From Eucalyptus grandis (taxonomy: Eukaryota; Streptophyta; Magnoliopsida; Myrtales; Myrtaceae): DNA of 64,000 nucleotides. The DNA lies in contig NC_052617.1 of assembly GCF_016545825.1 (NCBI RefSeq), forward strand, positions 692,001 to 756,000, given 5' to 3'. Positions 59,796 through 64,000 of this stretch are shown here, one piece after another. The translations under genes and the position numbers were made by a program. The notes under the pieces are model-generated. The model saw nothing but the letters and a program-made list of their open reading frames with translations, did no database searches and was not told the DNA's origin. Numbering within the stretch: position 1 is the stretch's first letter; each line of letters begins with the position of its first letter.

Positions 59796-60331
59796 TATTG
59801 GAGAAAACTCCTTTGATGTTTTGAAGTTGACAAAACTTATCCAAAGTCTATTATGAAGATTTCGAGACTTTAGTGTCAAAGTCGAAGACGACCAACTCTA
59901 GTGTCAAAGTCTAAAGACGTGTACTCTAGTGTCAAAGTTTGAATACGACTAGACTTTAGTGTCAAAGTCTATTCGACATCAAAGTCTGTCCACACTTGAG
60001 AAATTCTAGACTAAACGCTCTTGAAGAATGAAGATTTATCCATATGCGAGATTTTGTTAATCTCTTCAGAGTTTGGTTCGTATAGTTTATGGATGTCTTT
60101 CTAGTTGGATATATCACCTACGAGATTGATTATCTTTATTGAAATCAATTTAGATATATCAAATATTTTCAATGCAAGTAAATATGGAAATAATCTACTT
60201 ATGGAAACTAAGATCTGGATTGTATGGGCGAACATGATTGACGGGTTTTCATCACAATCTTCAAATAGCTCGAGATCTCCTTGATTGATATTGTCCAATA
60301 GGTAGATTGGAAGAATTCCTTTGGAAAGTGC
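59796..60331 (+). mobile_element. Copia LTR (SIRE-related), cut by the assembly gap
   Basis: It starts TATTGGAGAAAACTCC, close to the family start TGTTGGAGAAAAC. From about 60200 it follows the solo LTR at 51193-51330 (CTCGAGATCTCC, AGGTAGATTGGAAGA, CCTTTGGAAAGTGC). The rest of the LTR would fall in the gap. Four copies of a CTTTAGTGTCAAAGTCT-like motif occur at 59875-59970, in the part expected to be U3. Confidence 0.75.
59875..59990 (+). repeat. Short repeats GTGTCAAAGTC in the copia LTR U3
   Basis: Five occurrences of the core TCAAAGTC or a close variant, four of them as TAGTGTCAAAGT, spaced about 25-35 bp apart. Such repeats often act as enhancer modules in LTRs; here that is only an inference. 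Confidence 0.75.
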
Positions 60332-60431
60332 NNNNNNNNNNNNNNNNNNNNNNNNNNNNNNNNNNNNNNNNNNNNNNNNNNNNNNNNNNNNNNNNNNNNN
60401 NNNNNNNNNNNNNNNNNNNNNNNNNNNNNNN
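60332..60431. other. Assembly gap (100 N)
   Basis: Exactly 100 Ns, the conventional length for a gap of unknown size. It lies inside a copia LTR, a repeat likely to have broken the assembly. Confidence 1.
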
Positions 60432-62023
60432 GTTCAACTTGGACATGGACTTGGACCAGAGCGTACATGGTTCTGAACATGGATTTCCTATTCCATGCAG
60501 TAGTCGGCCTCTGCAGGTTTTATATGTATATATGTACTGATTGAGGGAGCTTTCTTGTGCCATTGTTGATGCTGTTGTTGATGCAAGCAATCTTTGAAGC
60601 ACTGTTTCTCAGTGAGTGCCTTGGACGCAATTTGTGTTGGGTGCTTGGCAGCAGATTCGTGTGGCGAAACGTATTGGTGAAGTACATCTAAGAAGTATTA
60701 GTGTTCAGCTAATTAAATATTGTGAGTTTTAGATTTGTTTAATTCTTGTGAGAAATTATGGGAGAAAAATACGATATGAGTTATTTGGATATAATTGGGT
60801 CATAGGAAATATTAAAAGTATTTAAGTGACTCGGTATGATTATAATCTTTATATTCCCTTGATTTATAATGAAATTTATTACCACTCTTCCTACATATGT
60901 GAATCATGATATTCAATTAATTTTTTTATTATGTCTATCTTATTGTACGATTTTTTTTTCAACAAGACTGTTCCCAAATAAATTATGTCCTGTCTGTTGT
61001 GCCCTACTCTATTATAGAAAGTCAGATGTCCTCAGCTTCTCTGTCTTCTTCTGTCATGTGCATTGATAGGCTTCTGCCGTGGACGTTGATTGAAGTGAAC
61101 TCCCAACTACTTTGGTACTGCCGTCGAGGTCTTTCGTTCCATTCCCACTAGCCATAATCCTCCCATGAACATAGCAAAAAATGAGGCTTAAGGTTTCAAC
61201 TTTCGTGCATCCGGAATCACCGAGGACCGTTACTCTAGTTTTTTCATGTAATTTTGATTATGATTTCCTCCGCTAATTTGACTAATGTTTCCTTCTTCTT
61301 CTTCTTCTTTTCAGACATGTAACGTTGATGTAGCATCACATGACCACCATATTAGAAAACATAAAAACATAGCATGCCTCTATGTCAGGAATTGTTTTGT
61401 GTCTTTAAGATGCCGTTTTTTAAAAAGGCACATATTTTGAGAAAATGCAATGCCTGCCTCTTACCCTATAATCATTCACTGAGAAAAAGACATGGTCATC
61501 GATTTGTTTTGCATTCTTTTATCAAGAAACCAACAGAGCTTCTCACACAAACATCTCTCAACTGTCCGTTGGGCAGGAAAGGATACCAGTCATATCCAAC
61601 TCAATACAGAGTCTTAGACAAAATTCAAGCATCCATTTGCATAAAATTATAAAATAAAAAATTAACAATTAATATCAACAATTCAAGCATCTATTTGCTC
61701 CTTTCAAAGAATAATTACCTTCACTCATTTCATTCATGGAAAAAAATAACTAATCCTTTTATTTTTAGAGTAAATCTCAATCTATTATCTAATCCATTTA
61801 TATATGCATTTAATTTCGCGAGCACGTAAGGAGACAAAACAAAAGTGAGATTACGGGATTCTGGCAAAAGAAAAAAAGTGGAAAACAGAAAATAAGATTA
61901 CGGCAATGGTGGCTTTTGAATGACCAATAAAATCAGCGGTAGGAAGAACGCAACCCGAATCCTCTCAAGTAACAACTTTTGTCTGAATAAACTTCCGTAA
62001 ACATTTTATTCTCCGGTTGCACC
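60432..62023. other. Gene-free interval after the gap
   Basis: 60432-60720 might be the other end of the interrupted repeat (TGTTGATGCTGTTGTTGATG, TGGGTGCTTGGCAGCAG), but no boundary was found. A segment at 61005-61118 recurs at 63862-63957. Otherwise AT-rich DNA; short ORFs are not recognisable. Confidence 0.4.
61005..61118. repeat. Direct repeat, copy 1
   Basis: CTATTATAGAAAGTCAGATG, then CTTCTTCTGTCATGTGCATT, then GATTGAAGTGAACTCC recur with about one change in ten at 63862-63957. Origin unknown. Confidence 0.75.
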
Positions 62024-62024
62024 T

Positions 62025-62110
62025 AGAGGTGAGCAAAAGAACCGGATGGGATTGGAAACCACCTGAATTAGTCCGGTTTATGGTTAAAAGCGTAGAACCA
62101 CCCATCCATA
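62025..62110. repeat. hAT-like end fragment
   Basis: TAGAGGTGAGCAAAAGAACC followed by GGATGGGATTGGAA and CCGGTTTATGG resembles a hAT terminus (TAGRGGTG) with a CCGGTT-rich interior. A second copy of the first 36 bases ends the window at 63965-64000. No right end is visible. Confidence 0.4.
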
Positions 62111-62923
62111 TTGGATTGGTATATATATTTTCGTTTTGAGGGGGCTGTAGTTTAGTGATTCGGCCGTGGAGACTTGGGCTCGACTCCCAGCAACCAAATT
62201 TCTTTTTCTATTTTGAATATTTTATCCAAAGAATAAAGAAATAAGAGAATACTAAAATTTAACAATTTAAACATTCTCAATAAGATTCTCTAAAAAAATT
62301 GATATTCCACCTATCTTAGTCTTTTTTTCTTTTAATTTTTCAAAATATCTAACACTCTCTACAAATATCAATTCATACAAATGCCTTTTCGAAGTAAATT
62401 CTAAATTGTTTTATATACATATGTCAAGATATTTGAGATCCTTATTTTGATCAATGAGAAAATAAATCTATAATCGCCTTCATATGTAAGAATTCGTGTA
62501 AAATTTAGAATCGGGAGACTTCTCGAAATAACAATTTTGGGATCATCCGTGTTTGATGACAATAAAATCAAAAAGATAATTTAATGATGATATCACATGT
62601 TAATTCTAAATGTTTCCATAACTCATATTAGTAGAAAACGATAATTATTAAATTATGTTTCTCTTTTACGCATGGGAATTCATGATCATGTAAATGTACG
62701 TACATACGCAATCTGTTGGCATGTCTAAAGGGAATGAAATAAGCCGGATGTGATTTCTGTCCATTAGAAATTGATGGGGGCAAACCGGATCTCTCATATG
62801 CTTTTTAATGCAATTTTCAATTCTTAGACGAATGAAATAAAAGTTTGAGAACTCAAATACATGAGTAGCACAAGAACTCCTATCATCACTATCTTGCTAA
62901 TTGTAAGTTTCAAACTATAAAAT
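62111..62923. other. Gene-free interval around the tRNA-like sequence
   Basis: Apart from the tRNA-like segment this is AT-rich DNA with no ORF or repeat boundary that could be supported. Confidence 0.4.
62141..62196 (+). tRNA. Degenerate tRNA-Asp-like sequence (pseudo-tRNA or tRNA-derived SINE head)
   Basis: GGGGCTGTAGTTTAGTGATT resembles the start and A box of plant tRNA-Asp (GTTGTAGTATAGTGG). GACTTGGGCTCGACTCCCAG forms a good T arm, with a 5-bp stem and a 7-base loop containing CGA (B box). AGCAACC would pair partly with the 5' end. Only about 56 bases are present and the anticodon arm is missing, so it cannot be a working tRNA. A T-rich stretch follows. Confidence 0.4.
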
Positions 62924-63579
62924 GGGAAAATGTCACAAATGGTCCCCTGAACTTTTATTTAATGCACAATTTCGTCCCTGAGCTTTGATTAGCTCAATTT
63001 GGTCAATGAACTATCGATAAATGTCCGATTTAGTCCCTGACCATTTGAAAATTGATCAATTTCATCATTCCGTTAGTTAAAGTTAACAGAATTTGGCATT
63101 TTGCTCTCTCTTTTTTCCCCTTTTTTTCTTCTTCTTCTTCTCTCTTCCCTCCACCGATGGCCAGCGGAGGGAAGTCGGCATCTGGCGAGCTGGCTAGGGC
63201 CACCCTCGCCGGCGTCGGGCGAGGGGCAAGGGCCGCCCCTGCTGGTGTCGGGCAAGGGCTGTCCTCACCGAACGCAGGCAAGGGCGGCCCGACGTCGGCG
63301 AGGGTGGCCCTCGCCAGACGTCGGCAGGGGCAACCCTCACCCGCCTAGGCGGGCGACCCTCGCCGGACGTTGGCTTCCCTCCGCCATGGCCGGCGGAGGG
63401 AAGAGAGAAGAAAAGAAGAAGAAGGAAAACAGTCATTACTTAACGCCGTTAACGATTTGAACGGAATGACTAGATCGTACATTTATCGATAGTTCATGGA
63501 CCAAATTGAGTTAATCGAAAGTTCGAGACAATATTGCACATTAAGTAAAAGTTCATGGACCATTTGTGACAGTTTTCCC
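62924..63579. mobile_element. Foldback / MULE-like element with GC-rich core
   Basis: 656 bp with long inverted arms: GGGAAAATGTCACAAATGGT on the left, GGGAAAACTGTCACAAATGG read inward on the right, and matching GAACTTTTAYTTAATGYRCA further in (arms of about 150 bp). The direct repeat TATAAAAT flanks it (62916-62923 and 63580-63587); a ninth shared base C makes a 9-bp reading possible. The core (63140-63400) is GC-rich, with CTCGCC/GGCGAG phrases bordered by inverted GGAGGGAAG/CTTCCCTCC and (GAA)n/(TTC)n. The ORFs in the core are composition artefacts. Confidence 0.82.
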
Positions 63580-63587
63580 TATAAAAT

Positions 63588-64000
63588 CACGTAACATGAT
63601 TAGATTAACTGCACAAATTATATAATTGACAAAGTGTTGGAGATTTGATCGTAAGCTACTTACTACTTACTAGTCCGATCCTTATATATCAAAACGAACA
63701 TGCAAACGCTAGTTGCTCCCCCTTCATTTAGGAATTTTTTTTTAAATGCCTATGCTATGTTGAGTACTTACTCTTTCAAAAGAAAAACAAAAGGAGAAAT
63801 AGGGGTGACTGTTCTCATTTATTTTATTCAAAATCATGTTTGCTGTACCCAACGCTATTATAGATAGTCAGATGTCCTCTGCTTCTCCATCTTCTTCTGT
63901 CATGTGCATTAATAGCCTTCTGCTGCGGAGGGTGATTGAAGTGGACTCCTAACCACTTTGTACCCGAGGTGAGCAAAAGAACCGGATGGGATTGGAACCG
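63588..64000. other. Right edge: direct repeat copy 2 and hAT-like end
   Basis: 63862-63957 repeats 61005-61118. From 63965 the sequence GAGGTGAGCAAAAGAACCGG repeats 62027-62046 and runs out of the window. No gene was seen. Confidence 0.6.

Noticed and set aside
63030..63460. Several overlapping ORFs on both strands near 63.0-63.5 kb
   Set aside because: They lie in the GC-rich core of a foldback element and are open in many frames at once, an effect of composition.
1..64000. An undescribed multi-gene defence or metabolic system
   Set aside because: The only host-type coding sequences seen are patatin-like copies. All other long ORFs belong to retroelements.

Overview
The window is nuclear DNA of a flowering plant, almost certainly a eudicot. 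It has short AT-rich introns with GT-AG borders, plant LTR retrotransposons primed by initiator tRNA-Met, MULE-, hAT- and MITE-like elements, and a tandem array of patatin-like lipid acyl hydrolase genes. The species cannot be named from sequence alone. A run of 100 Ns at 60332-60431 marks a scaffold gap.

The genic backbone is a plus-strand patatin-like array with five recognisable members. P1 (2987-4932) has lost its 5' exons and carries an 11-bp deletion. P2 (25503-29202) is reduced to the end of exon 6 and exon 7, split by two related LTRs. P3 (32629-34913) is the only intact gene: seven exons and 406 codons, with the oxyanion loop, nucleophile serine and catalytic aspartate all present. 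P4 is only a scrap of exon 1 (39231-39266) and a 3' flank (53547-53745), with a 14.2-kb Ty3/gypsy element where the gene body should be. P5 (57552-59470) keeps all seven exons in register but has many small indels. Upstream and downstream flanks of P2-P5 also match one another, so the array grew by duplication of gene-plus-flank units.

Nearly everything else is mobile DNA. 1-2850 is a decayed Ty1/copia pol 3' end plus a probable LTR next to P1. 5266-7168 is a solo LTR with a flanking direct repeat. 9752-21613 is a minus-strand Ty1/copia element of the SIRE type (gag, protease, integrase, reverse transcriptase, RNase H and an envelope-like extra ORF). It carries a nested MULE with a 9-bp target duplication and a nested TIR element, and it runs into a second truncated copy that shares its 5' LTR (21614-23320). 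23861-25502 and 25565-29036 are LTRs of one long-LTR gypsy family. 39344-53546 is a member of that family with two roughly 3.6-kb LTRs; its pol is deleted from early RT to the integrase C-terminus, and each LTR holds a further nested solo LTR. hAT-like, foldback and MULE-like elements, three 150-bp tandem repeats and a degenerate tRNA-Asp-like sequence complete the inventory.

Functionally the window supports one plausible protein-coding gene, the soluble PLP2-type hydrolase P3. The rest is a record of repeated insertion, nesting and decay around it. The most unusual signals are the unlike tandem-repeat cassettes at the equivalent place in related long LTRs, the two same-family insertions 62 bp apart inside P2, the LTR-internal-LTR-internal copia structure with a duplicated primer-binding site, and the nearly intact but indel-ridden P5 close to an assembly gap.
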